Positions 52,941 through 62,231 of a stretch of 64,000 nucleotides of DNA are shown in pieces; the first letter of the stretch is position 1, and each line of letters starts with the position of its first letter. The stretch comes from Bacteroides nordii WAL 11050 = JCM 12987 (GTDB lineage Bacteria > Bacteroidota > Bacteroidia > Bacteroidales > Bacteroidaceae). The stretch is taken from the NCBI GenBank assembly GCA_000613465.1, contig BAJA01000001.1, positions 124,001-188,000 on the forward strand, given 5' to 3'. The notes beneath the pieces are model-generated. The model ran no database searches and was not told the DNA's origin. It saw only the letters and a list, made by a program, of their open reading frames with translations. Made by a program: the position numbers and the translations under genes.

Positions 52941-53020
52941 CAATGTGTAATGTGCAATATGCCAATTGGCTGCGCTATGATGCCGCACGGTAATTGGCAG
53001 ATTGGCACATTAACACATTA
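52941..53020. repeat. intergenic palindrome K in the pepC leader (GCCAAT-type arms, loop motif present)
   Basis: Arms 52941-52967 and 52992-53020 pair with two small gaps around 24 bp. The centre reads GGCTGCGCTATGATGCCGCA then CGGT, a close copy of the shared motif. It lies between the pepC -7 box (53029) and its start (52914), so it should be part of the mRNA leader. Confidence 0.9.
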
Positions 53021-53028
53021 TCCTTTTG

Positions 53029-53036
53029 CAAAATTA
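53029..53036 (-). promoter_or_regulatory. -7 box for pepC
   Basis: TAATTTTG on the minus strand, upstream of palindrome K. Confidence 0.6.
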
Positions 53037-53144
53037 GTATCCTTTTTTGGAATTTTTATCCATTCCTTTAGATTTATTACCTATTCGACTGGAAACTATT
53101 CCGAATAAAACAGTTTTCTTTGCACCCTCATTCATAACGAGAAT

Positions 53145-54397
53145 ATGAAAAGATATATAATAGGTATATGCCTGGCGTTCATTCCCGCCATTACTCTTCT
53201 GGCACAAGAAGAGGGCATCACATTTTTAAAAGACGGCAAACTGGAAGTTAATACAGTATTTAATCCCGACAGTCTGAAACAGGATACCCTTCCTAAACTT
53301 TCCAAACGTGAATTACGCCGATTGCATGTGGCGAAACGAAATCTCCACTATAACATTCTGGGTGGTCCGAGTTACACTCCGGATTTTGGTTTTCTGATTG
53401 GCGGTAGTGCTCTCATGACTTTCCGTATAAATCCCAGTGATACCACACAGCAGCGCTCTGTTGTACCTATGGCTATTGCTTTATGTTCAATGGCGGGCTA
53501 AATCTCTTCTCCAAACCTCAGTTATTTTTCAAAGGTGACCGTTTTCGTATCTTCGGACAGTTCAGCTATAAAAATACACAGGAGAATTTCTATGGCATAG
53601 GCTACACCACCAATAAAGATTATGTACGTAGTGACACCACCAGTCAGTATCGTTACAGTGGTATGCAGATCAACCCCTGGTTCCTTTTCCGTCTGGGCGA
53701 AAGTAATTTCTTTGCAGGTCCGCAGATAGATATCAATTACGATAAAATGAGCAAACCTGCAAAATACCTTGTAGACCAGCCTTCTTATATTGAAGCCGGC
53801 GGAACAGCTCATGGTTACAGTAACCTGAGTTCCGGTCTTGGTTTCCTGCTGACGTATGATACACGTGATATTCCAGCTAATGCATACCGGGGTATTTACC
53901 TTGATTTCCGCGGTGTCATGTATCAAAAGTTTTTCGGTAGTGACAACGAATTCTATCGTCTTGAAATAGACTATCGCCAATACAAAACAGTAGGCCGCCG
54001 TAAGGTGATCGCCTGGACTGCACAAACCAAAAATGTATTTGGAGATGTACCTCTGAATAAGTATGCCCTCAGTGGAACCCCATTTGACCTTCGCGGTTAT
54101 TACATGGGACAGTATCGGGATAAATCTTCTCACGTCATTATGGGTGAGTATCGCCAGATGTTTAACACAGACAAGAGTACATGGATAAAGAAGATGGTCA
54201 GCCATATCGGCTTTGTAGCTTGGGGCGGATGCGGTTTCATGGGTCCTAATCCTACTAAAATCGAAGGTGTATTGCCCAATGCCGGAGTCGGATTACGTAT
54301 CGAAGTGCAGCCCCGTATGAACGTCCGCCTCGACATCGGCCGTAATATGGTGAATAAACAAAATCTGTTCTACTTCAATATGACAGAAGCCTTCTAA
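53145..54397 (+). CDS. outer-membrane protein, BamA/surface-antigen type barrel (one-base frameshift)
   Basis: A signal peptide (IIGICLAFIPAITLLAQ) starts the first frame, which ends at 53501. Adding one base near 53480 turns AIALCSMAG-stop into AIALMFNGGLNLFSKPQL and gives a 417-residue protein. The C-terminal part has repeated amphipathic strands, PANAYRGIYLDFRGVMYQ (D15-like), LRGYYMGQYRDKS resembling the BamA/TamA 'LRGY' motif, and ends in an aromatic residue (TEAF), consistent with an outer-membrane barrel. No POTRA domain is visible. The cargo or ligand is unknown. Confidence 0.78.
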
Positions 54398-54521
54398 ACG
54401 AAGGCTATCTCCGTTTTTAATTAAAAAAAGAAAATAGAAGAAGCATAAAGAGCACAGAATAAAATAATTATCTATATTTGCGGTAGATTACACAATTAAA
54501 TACAAGCAATTTAGGATAATT

Positions 54522-55271
54522 ATGAAGCATTTTTGCTGTCTATATTCTTTTTCTATACTTCTTCTTTGTACAGTGCCTTCGTTAGTGAAGGCACAAGAGA
54601 TGAATGATTATTCCAAAACGGAGTTAACAGATTACATCCAAATAACCCTACCCTCGCTTGATTTACTATTTGAGAATGCAAAAGGTGCTCCTACTTATGA
54701 ACTCGCTCAAGTAAAGGAAGAAATAGAGCGTAAGTTATTAACGAAAGAGAAACGAGCTATTCTTAACTTCTTCAGTCTACGAGGTAGTTATCAATACGGT
54801 ATGTTTGGTAATGAAGGCACATATACGGATGTTGCCATTGCTCCTTATCTTACTTATACAACTCAGGCACAAAGAGGTTATACTGTTGGTGCAGGAGTTA
54901 ACATTCCCCTAGACGGTCTTTTCGATTTGAAAGCTCGTGTTAACCGACAGAAACTTGCAGTAAAAGGCGCCATGTTGGAAAAAGAAGTGAAGTATGAGGA
55001 AATGAAACGAGAGATAATCGATCTGTATGCTACTGCAAACTCACAACTAAGTGTCTTAAAACTACGAGCCGAAGCTTTAGAACTTGCTACTTTACAATAT
55101 GAAATAGCAGAAAAAGATTTTACTAACGGAGCCATTGACTCCGGACAGCTATCTATAGAGAAACAGCGCCAATCCACTGCAATGGAAGCTTATGAAAAGA
55201 GCAAATTTGAACTTACCAAAAGTCTAATGATTCTTGAAGTTATTACTCGCACCCCTATTTTACGAAAATAA
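54522..55271 (+). CDS. TolC-like outer-membrane protein of exopolysaccharide locus, half length
   Basis: The 249-residue exported protein (signal to residue ~24, VKAQ) contains TolC-type features: YTVGAGVNIPLDGLFDLKAR and long coiled helices (EVKYEEMKREIIDLYATANS, SQLSVLKLRAEALELAT). It is about half the length of ordinary TolC proteins (~450), so it would supply one half-repeat per chain. It is 11 bp upstream of the Wzz-like gene and is probably the outer-membrane part of the polysaccharide exporter. Confidence 0.72.
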   Translation: MKHFCCLYSFSILLLCTVPSLVKAQEMNDYSKTELTDYIQITLPSLDLLFENAKGAPTYELAQVKEEIERKLLTKEKRAILNFFSLRGSYQYGMFGNEGTYTDVAIAPYLTYTTQAQRGYTVGAGVNIPLDGLFDLKARVNRQKLAVKGAMLEKEVKYEEMKREIIDLYATANSQLSVLKLRAEALELATLQYEIAEKDFTNGAIDSGQLSIEKQRQSTAMEAYEKSKFELTKSLMILEVITRTPILRK

Positions 55272-55282
55272 AAAAACATTTT

Positions 55283-57523
55283 ATGGACTATATACTTTAT
55301 ATATTTCGTGCTCTATACCGTAAACGCTGGTGGATAATCCTGGGAACAGCTCTTTTTACTACTATTGTTATTTATAAAACCAAAGGTATGCGGGGTAGTT
55401 ATAATGTAGAAGCTACTCTCTACACTGGTGTAGTATCGGGATATGGTATTGAAGAAAACAATGCCGGTGTCAACTGGGCCATCGCCCAAAATGCGATTGA
55501 TAACCTTATTAATATTATCCAGTCGGAAAGTACTCTCAAGCGTGTATCTATGCGACTTTTCGCACGTATATTAGTAAAAGGAGACCCTAATAAGGATCAA
55601 AATGAAATAACATCTGCCAGTTATAATTATACCTATAATCACATGAAGAATAGTCCTCATGGTAAAGAATTAATAGCGCTTATAGACAAAAACAGCGAGG
55701 ATAAAACCATGGAGAACTTCCTCAAATATGAGAAACCGGATAAGAATAACTATATATATGGCCTTTTCTATTACCAACATCCATACTACAGCTATGGTGC
55801 ATTAAAAAGAATTCAAGTCGGACGTTTAGGTAATAGTGATTTATTGAAAATCAACTACTCTTCAGGAGATCCTGGTATTACCTATAACACAATTGAAATT
55901 CTAATGAAAGAGTTTGTTAATGAATATCGTATCTTACGCTATGGAGAAACAGATAAGGTTATTGAATATTTCAGGTCTGAGTTAAATCGTATTGGAAATG
56001 AACTTACAAATCATGAGGATGACCTTACTAAATATAATGTAGATAACCGCATTATAAACTATTATGATGAAACGAAAGAGATTGCCGCCATCAACAAAGA
56101 GTTTGAGCTTAGAGAACAAGATATAAGATTTAGCTATAATAGTTCTAAAGCTATGCTTGAAGAACTCGAGAAACAAATGGACAATAATACCCGCCAAGCT
56201 ATCACAAATTTGAATTTGGTAGATAAGCTTAAACTGGCCTCTGATCTGACCGGGAAAATTACAGAAATGGAAACAATTTCTAAGAAAGAGGCTACTTCTG
56301 ATGAGCAATTAACAGAATACAAAAATAAATTAACAGAAACCAGAAAAGAGTTATCTAATATTTCTAATCAATATATAGGTGATAAATATTCTAAAAGCGG
56401 ACTTGCCCGGAATAATATTGTTGAGCAATGGCTTGACCAAACTCTTCTGTATGAAAAAGCTAAAGCAGAACTTGAAATAGCACAAAAGAGCCGTATTGAT
56501 CTTAATGACAAATATCAATTCTTTGCTCCTGTAGGTACTACTCTGAAACGTAAAGAACGTGTAATCAACTTCTCTGAACAAAGCTATTTGACCAACCTAA
56601 AAAGTTATAATGATGCTCTGATGCGTAAAAAGAACCTTGAAATGACATCAGCTGCCCTAAAAGTGCTTAATCCACCAGCTTATCCTATATCTACAGAATC
56701 TACAAACCGTAGGAAAATTATCTACATGGCTTTTTTAGGTAGTTTCTTATTCTTAACAGGATTCTTTCTGCTGATTGAATTTATAGATCGTACCCTACGT
56801 GATTCAGTACGTACCCGTAAATTAACAGGTTGTCCGGTACTAAGTGATTTCCCAAACAATACACGTCTTACTCCTTATAGTAAAACATACGAAAATATTT
56901 CAACCCGTAATTTGAGTAATGGAGTCTTTCGCTTCTTTACCCAAAAAGAAGATGGTAAACCTTATATACTCAACCTGCTCAGCGTACGCGAAAAAGACGG
57001 TAAATCATATATCGGTGAGCATCTTGAAGAATATTGGATTAGTATCGGATTAAAGGTACGTCGTCTCTCACCAGAGGTAGACTATGTACCAAACTCCTCA
57101 CGTTATATGCTTGCAAGTAATGTGAGCGAATTATATACTCCTGATAACGAAGACATTCTCATAGTAGAATATCCGGAATTGAGTCAATACAACATACCTA
57201 CTCCATTGCTCCGTAATGCTCAATTGAACCTTATGATTGTTTCGGCTGATTATGGTTGGAAATCTACTGACAGAATACTGTTACACAAACTTGAATCACA
57301 AATTGGCGATAAACCATACATCTGTCTGAATCGTGCTCCAAGGTATGATATGGAAAATTTCACAGGTATGCTCCCACCTTATACTCCACTGAGAAAATTG
57401 CTTTATCGGTTGTCACAGTTGGCTCTAACCGAAAGTTTCATTCACTGGAGAAGTTACTTGAAGAAAAAGCAAAAAACACGTCCTGTCATTGCCAGCACAG
57501 ACAACGATGACGATGATGAATGA
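55283..57523 (+). CDS. Wzz/BY-kinase-like polysaccharide chain-length protein
   Basis: The 746-residue inner-membrane protein has an N-terminal helix (RKRWWIILGTALFTTIVIY), a long periplasmic coiled region (residues ~200-440), and a second helix (IYMAFLGSFLFLTGFFLLIE), the Wzz/GNVR layout. The C-terminal cytoplasmic domain resembles a BY-kinase but is degenerate: LLSVREKDGKSYIGEHLEEY keeps GKS but lacks the usual PGEGKS Walker A, and the tail is DNDDDDE rather than Tyr-rich. It likely controls polymer length and export without being an active kinase. It overlaps the Wzy-like gene. Confidence 0.8.
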   Translation: MDYILYIFRALYRKRWWIILGTALFTTIVIYKTKGMRGSYNVEATLYTGVVSGYGIEENNAGVNWAIAQNAIDNLINIIQSESTLKRVSMRLFARILVKGDPNKDQNEITSASYNYTYNHMKNSPHGKELIALIDKNSEDKTMENFLKYEKPDKNNYIYGLFYYQHPYYSYGALKRIQVGRLGNSDLLKINYSSGDPGITYNTIEILMKEFVNEYRILRYGETDKVIEYFRSELNRIGNELTNHEDDLTKYNVDNRIINYYDETKEIAAINKEFELREQDIRFSYNSSKAMLEELEKQMDNNTRQAITNLNLVDKLKLASDLTGKITEMETISKKEATSDEQLTEYKNKLTETRKELSNISNQYIGDKYSKSGLARNNIVEQWLDQTLLYEKAKAELEIAQKSRIDLNDKYQFFAPVGTTLKRKERVINFSEQSYLTNLKSYNDALMRKKNLEMTSAALKVLNPPAYPISTESTNRRKIIYMAFLGSFLFLTGFFLLIEFIDRTLRDSVRTRKLTGCPVLSDFPNNTRLTPYSKTYENISTRNLSNGVFRFFTQKEDGKPYILNLLSVREKDGKSYIGEHLEEYWISIGLKVRRLSPEVDYVPNSSRYMLASNVSELYTPDNEDILIVEYPELSQYNIPTPLLRNAQLNLMIVSADYGWKSTDRILLHKLESQIGDKPYICLNRAPRYDMENFTGMLPPYTPLRKLLYRLSQLALTESFIHWRSYLKKKQKTRPVIASTDNDDDDE

Positions 57524-58871
57524 AGATGAAATAAAATATAACTCAAGAGACAACCATTCAGCCTCCAGTTTCTATGTGTTGTTCTCTCTTCAATTCCTGA
57601 TATTAGTTGCCAGCATGTTCATGAATGTCAAAACAGGTGTTTGTACATTATTGTTGGTACTTGTCATGACTCCATTCATCCTGATACGTTGTAGTACACA
57701 AGGCTATGATCTATCTCGTGCCCGAAACGGGATGGTACTTCTCTTTTCCCTGTCAGGTGTGTTTTACCTACTCGAGATAGGTAATCCCAATAATGTACAA
57801 GAAGCATGGAATATCGGTATTACACATTATTGGGTATACCCTTTTGCTCTTGCCTTGGTAGTCCCTGTTGCCATTCGTGACCGTAAAGGTATCGAATGGA
57901 TATTATTCATTTGGTCTCTATTTGTACTGCTCGCTGCTTTCAAAGGATATTGGCAGAAAAGTCATGGATTCAATGAACGCGAGCGTTATTTTCTCTATGT
58001 TTTAGGAGGATTCCGTACACATATCATATGGTCCGGCATTCGCTATTTTTCCCTTTTTTCTGATGCAGCCAATTATGGGGTTCATTCAGCTATGGCTGCT
58101 ACTACTTTTGCTATTTCTGCTTTTTTCGTCCGCCGCTTCTGGATGAAGATTTACTACATAATAATTACGTTAGGAGCTATTTATGGTATTGGAATATCGG
58201 GAACACGTGCAGCCGTAGCTGTACCTTTGGCTGGTATCATCACCTATGCACTTGTTTCTAAAAACTGGAAAAATATCAGTATCAGCCTTATTACAGTCAT
58301 TGGAGTTTTCTCTTTTTTCTATTTTACAAATATTGGAGATAGCAATCAATATATTCGTAAAATGCGAACAGCTTTCCGTCCTACTCAAGATGCTTCTTAT
58401 CTGGTACGCGTAGAAAATAGAAAAAAAATGAAAGAACTTATGGCAGAACGCCCTTTTGGTTACGGTATCAGTCTTTCAAAAGGTGAACGTTTTGCTCCCA
58501 AAGAATTAATGCCTTATCCTCCTGATTCCTGGCTGGTTAGCGTATGGATAGAAACGGGTATCGTTGGTTTAGTACTCTATCTTGTCATACATGGTGTACT
58601 TTTTGCTTGGTGTTCCTGGATATTATTATTCAGAATAATGAATAAACGTCTACGCGGGCTCTTGGCTGCCTGGCTTTGTATGAATGCTGGCTTCTTCGTC
58701 GCAGCATATGCTAATGATATAATGCAATATCCCAACTCCATCATTGTATATACCGGATTTGCCCTTTGTTTTGCGGGTCCATACATAGACAAAGTAATGC
58801 AGCAAGAAGAGAAAAAGGAGAAAGAAGATAAAGAGAAAAAAAAGAAAGATAAAGTCAATATATGGATATAA
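57513..58871 (+). CDS. O-antigen polymerase/ligase-like (Wzy-type) membrane protein
   Basis: The ~452-residue protein has about eleven hydrophobic helices (FYVLFSLQFLILVASMFM, IEWILFIWSLFVLLAAF, FFVAAYANDIMQYPNSI) and a large loop with SGTRAAVAVPLAGI, the pattern of O-antigen ligase/Wzy proteins that join or polymerise glycan repeats. The C-terminus is strongly charged (EEKKEKEDKEKKKKDK). ATG 57513 or 57516 lies within the end of the Wzz-like gene; an upstream non-ATG start is less likely. Overlap with the following GT gene is 10 bp. Confidence 0.8.
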   Translation: MMNEDEIKYNSRDNHSASSFYVLFSLQFLILVASMFMNVKTGVCTLLLVLVMTPFILIRCSTQGYDLSRARNGMVLLFSLSGVFYLLEIGNPNNVQEAWNIGITHYWVYPFALALVVPVAIRDRKGIEWILFIWSLFVLLAAFKGYWQKSHGFNERERYFLYVLGGFRTHIIWSGIRYFSLFSDAANYGVHSAMAATTFAISAFFVRRFWMKIYYIIITLGAIYGIGISGTRAAVAVPLAGIITYALVSKNWKNISISLITVIGVFSFFYFTNIGDSNQYIRKMRTAFRPTQDASYLVRVENRKKMKELMAERPFGYGISLSKGERFAPKELMPYPPDSWLVSVWIETGIVGLVLYLVIHGVLFAWCSWILLFRIMNKRLRGLLAAWLCMNAGFFVAAYANDIMQYPNSIIVYTGFALCFAGPYIDKVMQQEEKKEKEDKEKKKKDKVNIWI

Positions 58872-59767
58872 AAGACACACCAGTAATATCCTTTATCACC
58901 ATCTGCTATAACGGGTTGGCAGATACATGTGCATTGATCGAATCACTTTATAATGTGATCCATTCAGTAAGTTATGAAATCATTGTTGTCGATAATGCAT
59001 CCAGTCAGGACGAAGCGGCCGTTATTAAATCCCGCTATCCCTGGGTTACGACTATCCGCAGCCAGCAGAACTCAGGTTTTTCTGGTGGCAATAATCTTGG
59101 TATAAAAGCTGCTACAGGCCAGTATATCTTCCTGATAAACAATGACACTTACCTCATGGAGGATGGGCTACCGACTCTTATCGCACGTATCGAAAGCCAA
59201 CCTGAAATTGGTGCCGTATCTCCCAAAATACGTTTTGCTTTTACTCCACAACACATTCAGTTTGCCGGTTTCACAGCATTAAGCACCATCACATTGCGAA
59301 ATGAAGGAATCGGCTGTGGTTGTACGGATAATGGAGAGTTCGATATAGCCCATCCCAGCCCTTATCTGCATGGAGCTGCTATGCTTATCAAGCGTGAAGT
59401 AATAGAGCGTATCGGACCGATGCCTGAAATCTACTTCCTCTATTACGAAGAATTGGACTGGTGCACAGCCATGACCCGTGGTGGATATACACTATGGTAT
59501 GAACCGCGTTGCACTGTATTTCATAAAGAGAGTCAGAGTACCGGACAGTTTAGTACGTTACGAACTTACTACCTGACCCGCAATCGTCTTCTCTATGCCT
59601 GGCGTAACCTGCAAGGCCCTGTCCGTCTGTTATCACTGATTTACCAAATGACACTTGCTGCCACCAAAAACAGCCTACAATTCCTCTTACAACGTCGTGG
59701 AAAACTGGCCGGAGCCGTATGGAAAGGAGTTTTTGCATTCATCGTTTTACCCAATAAAACAAACTAA
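58862..59767 (+). CDS. glycosyltransferase family 2 (rhamnosyltransferase-like)
   Basis: A 301-residue GT-A enzyme: VISFITICYNGLADTCALIE, EIIVVDNASSQDEAAV, QQNSGFSGGNNLGIKAA, the metal-binding FLINNDTYLM, HGAAMLIKREVIERIG and YYEELDWCTAMTRGGY. It resembles WbbL-type rhamnosyltransferases, but the donor is not certain. Cytoplasmic face of the inner membrane. It is the first of three consecutive glycosyltransferases in the exopolysaccharide locus and overlaps the Wzy-like gene. Confidence 0.9.
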   Translation: MDIKDTPVISFITICYNGLADTCALIESLYNVIHSVSYEIIVVDNASSQDEAAVIKSRYPWVTTIRSQQNSGFSGGNNLGIKAATGQYIFLINNDTYLMEDGLPTLIARIESQPEIGAVSPKIRFAFTPQHIQFAGFTALSTITLRNEGIGCGCTDNGEFDIAHPSPYLHGAAMLIKREVIERIGPMPEIYFLYYEELDWCTAMTRGGYTLWYEPRCTVFHKESQSTGQFSTLRTYYLTRNRLLYAWRNLQGPVRLLSLIYQMTLAATKNSLQFLLQRRGKLAGAVWKGVFAFIVLPNKTN

Positions 59768-59773
59768 AAGCCT

Positions 59774-60952
59774 ATGAATACATTCATGACTATTATTGAC
59801 TGGATATTGTTCATTCCATTGGCATTTTGCGTAGGTTATTTATTATTCTACGCTATAGCCTCGTGCTTTTATCGTTCACCACACTATCTTCTTCCACACA
59901 AGCAGAGGCGTTTTGTTGTACTCTTCCCTGCATATAAGGAAGATCGTGTGATTGTAAATGCTATACAAAATTTTCTCGGACAAGATTATCCGAAAGAGTT
60001 GTATGACGTCATTGTTATCTCTGATCAGATGCAACCCCAAACAAACGAGACACTAAGCCAGTTACCTATTTGCTTGTTAAAAGCCGATTATGCAGAGAGT
60101 TCCAAAGCCAAAGCTCTCATACTGGCAATGAATACTGTTGCCGATGAAGCCTATGACATTGTAGCTATATTGGACGCAGACAATATAACCACTTCAGATT
60201 TTCTGTCTCAGATAAACCGTGCTTTCGATACGGGTCTACATGCAGTACAAGCACGCCGTACCGGTAAGAATCTGAATACAGATATCGCCATTCTTGATTC
60301 TGTGAGTGAAGAAATTAATAATGGTATTTTCCGTAAAGGGCACAATGCTGTCGGACTTTCAGCCAGTCTCTCAGGTTCTGGTATGGCATTCGATGCAGAA
60401 TGGTTTCGAAAAAACGTAAAATCATTACAAACAGCAGGTGAAGATAAAGAACTGGAAACATTGCTCTTGAAACAACGTATTTATACCGGATATTTACAAC
60501 AGCTACCTGTTTATGATGAAAAAACCCAGCAAGCGGCTACCATTAAGAAACAACGCAAACGTTGGATCGCAGCTCAATTTGGTGCACTGATTACTGTATT
60601 GCCCGACTTACCCAAAGCATTATTACAGGGCAATCTGGACTATTGTGATAAAATTTTTCAGTGGATACTTCCCCCACGGTTGTTACAAATAGCAGCTGTT
60701 TTTGGCTTTACGCTAGTAGCACTTATCATTAATCCTACAGAAGCAGGTATCAAATGGGGGATCCTTACTCTTGCCCAGATAGCAGCTATGCTGTTGCCCA
60801 TTCCCAAAAGATTGTATAATAAACAATTATTAAAGGCTATTTTCAAAATTCCCCAACTGGTGTTCATAATGACAGGAAATCTATTGAAGCTAAAAGGTGC
60901 AAACCGACAATTCATCCATACGGAACATGGAGAAGAGGCAAAGAAATCATAA
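59774..60952 (+). CDS. membrane glycosyltransferase family 2
   Basis: The 392-residue protein has an N-terminal helix (IIDWILFIPLAFCVGYLLFY) and a GT2 domain (VVLFPAYKEDRVIVNAIQ, the metal-binding DAD in IVAILDADNITTSD, acceptor motif TAGEDKELETLL, and QRKRW). C-terminal helices are also present (LLQIAAVFGFTLVALII, LPIPKRL). This processive-type (cellulose/hyaluronan-synthase-like) layout suggests transfer to a lipid carrier or polymer at the membrane. It is 6 bp after the preceding GT gene. Confidence 0.88.
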   Translation: MNTFMTIIDWILFIPLAFCVGYLLFYAIASCFYRSPHYLLPHKQRRFVVLFPAYKEDRVIVNAIQNFLGQDYPKELYDVIVISDQMQPQTNETLSQLPICLLKADYAESSKAKALILAMNTVADEAYDIVAILDADNITTSDFLSQINRAFDTGLHAVQARRTGKNLNTDIAILDSVSEEINNGIFRKGHNAVGLSASLSGSGMAFDAEWFRKNVKSLQTAGEDKELETLLLKQRIYTGYLQQLPVYDEKTQQAATIKKQRKRWIAAQFGALITVLPDLPKALLQGNLDYCDKIFQWILPPRLLQIAAVFGFTLVALIINPTEAGIKWGILTLAQIAAMLLPIPKRLYNKQLLKAIFKIPQLVFIMTGNLLKLKGANRQFIHTEHGEEAKKS

Positions 60953-60969
60953 ATCATAATACATAAATC

Positions 60970-62079
60970 ATGAAAATCGCTATTGAAGCCCAACGGATAT
61001 TCCGACCTAACAAGCACGGAATGGATTTTGTAGCTCTGGAAACAATCAGGGAGTTACAGAAGATAGATCACGATAACGAATATTTTATTCTCGTCAGTCC
61101 AGGACCAGACCGTTGTCTGGATGAATCGGACAATGTTCACATCATTGAACTCCATTGTCTTTCTTATCCTCTATGGGAACAGATAGCACTGCCACGTGCT
61201 GTAGCACGTATCCGCCCAGATCTTCTACACTGTACCAGTAATACAGCTCCCGTCTGGTGTCCTGTACCACTTATTCTGACACTACATGACATTATATTTC
61301 TGGAAAAGCGACAATCATCCAGTCGTTCCCTGTATCAGGAAATGGGATGGCATTACCGTCGTCTTGTGGTACCACGCATTCTACAGAGATGCAAAAAAAT
61401 AATTACTGTATCCAATTTTGAATGTAATCGTATCCGCGAAGCATTAGAACTTCCCCAAAATCTTTTGAAAGCAGTTTATAATGGATATAGCCCCCACTTC
61501 CGCCCACTTTCACCAGCACCAGAAATTACACATAAATATATTCCGGCAGATAATTACCTTTTCTTTCTTGGAAATACAGATCCCAAAAAGAATACTCCGC
61601 GTGTACTTAGAGCGTATAGTCGGTATCTGCAAAAATCAAAATGCAAACGCTCTCTGCTAATAGCCGACTTAAAAGAAGATGCTATAGATAAAATTCTTTC
61701 GACCGAAGGAATTGCTGAAATAAAACCATACCTTAGTTTCCCAGGCTATATACCGAATACCGATTTACCAGCCTTATACAATGGCGCTTTCGCTTTTTTA
61801 TATCCTTCATTACGTGAGAGCTTCGGTATTCCTATGCTCGAATCTATGGCATGTGGTACACCCATTATTGCAGGAAACACTTCGGCCATGCCCGAAATTG
61901 CCGGCGAAGGAGCATTACTTGCCAATCCACTGGATGAGAATGATATCACTCAAAAGCTATTATTGCTCGAAGAAGATGAGAATTTCTATTATCAACAAGT
62001 AAACTATGGTTTAGAACGCGTTAAACAGTTTTCCTGGAGAAAAAGTGCGGAAGCATTGCAGAAAATATACCTACTTTAA
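60970..62079 (+). CDS. glycosyltransferase family 4 (GT-B)
   Basis: The 369-residue protein starts MKIAIEAQRIFRPNKHGMDF and has the GT4 C-domain: YLFFLGNTDPKKNTPRVLRA, PGYIPNTDLPALYNGAFAFL, and PSLRESFGIPMLESMACGTP, the E-x7-E motif with both Glu. Donor sugar unknown. The start codon follows a one-sided run ATAAATCATAATACATAAATC (60949-60969) that resembles one arm of palindromes A and L. It is the last gene of the locus; palindrome L follows. Confidence 0.92.
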   Translation: MKIAIEAQRIFRPNKHGMDFVALETIRELQKIDHDNEYFILVSPGPDRCLDESDNVHIIELHCLSYPLWEQIALPRAVARIRPDLLHCTSNTAPVWCPVPLILTLHDIIFLEKRQSSSRSLYQEMGWHYRRLVVPRILQRCKKIITVSNFECNRIREALELPQNLLKAVYNGYSPHFRPLSPAPEITHKYIPADNYLFFLGNTDPKKNTPRVLRAYSRYLQKSKCKRSLLIADLKEDAIDKILSTEGIAEIKPYLSFPGYIPNTDLPALYNGAFAFLYPSLRESFGIPMLESMACGTPIIAGNTSAMPEIAGEGALLANPLDENDITQKLLLLEEDENFYYQQVNYGLERVKQFSWRKSAEALQKIYLL

Positions 62080-62231
62080 AGGATGGAGAGTTGTTCGATC
62101 ACTCTGCACAGTACTTCTCCTGATTGATAGAAAAGTTGTACGGAACAGAATTGAAATATCGGTCAAAGCAATATACACCGACGCAGGTGCGGAATAATTA
62201 CAGAAGCATAGGAAAGCCATGAGAGAGTTAT
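62080..62231. other. spacer after exopolysaccharide locus
   Basis: I see no gene, terminator or known RNA here. Short frames are present on both strands but have no recognisable product. Confidence 0.4.

Noticed and set aside
57489-57523. Frameshift between the Wzz-like and Wzy-like genes
   Set aside because: Both proteins are complete; the overlap is an ordinary ATG-within-end arrangement.
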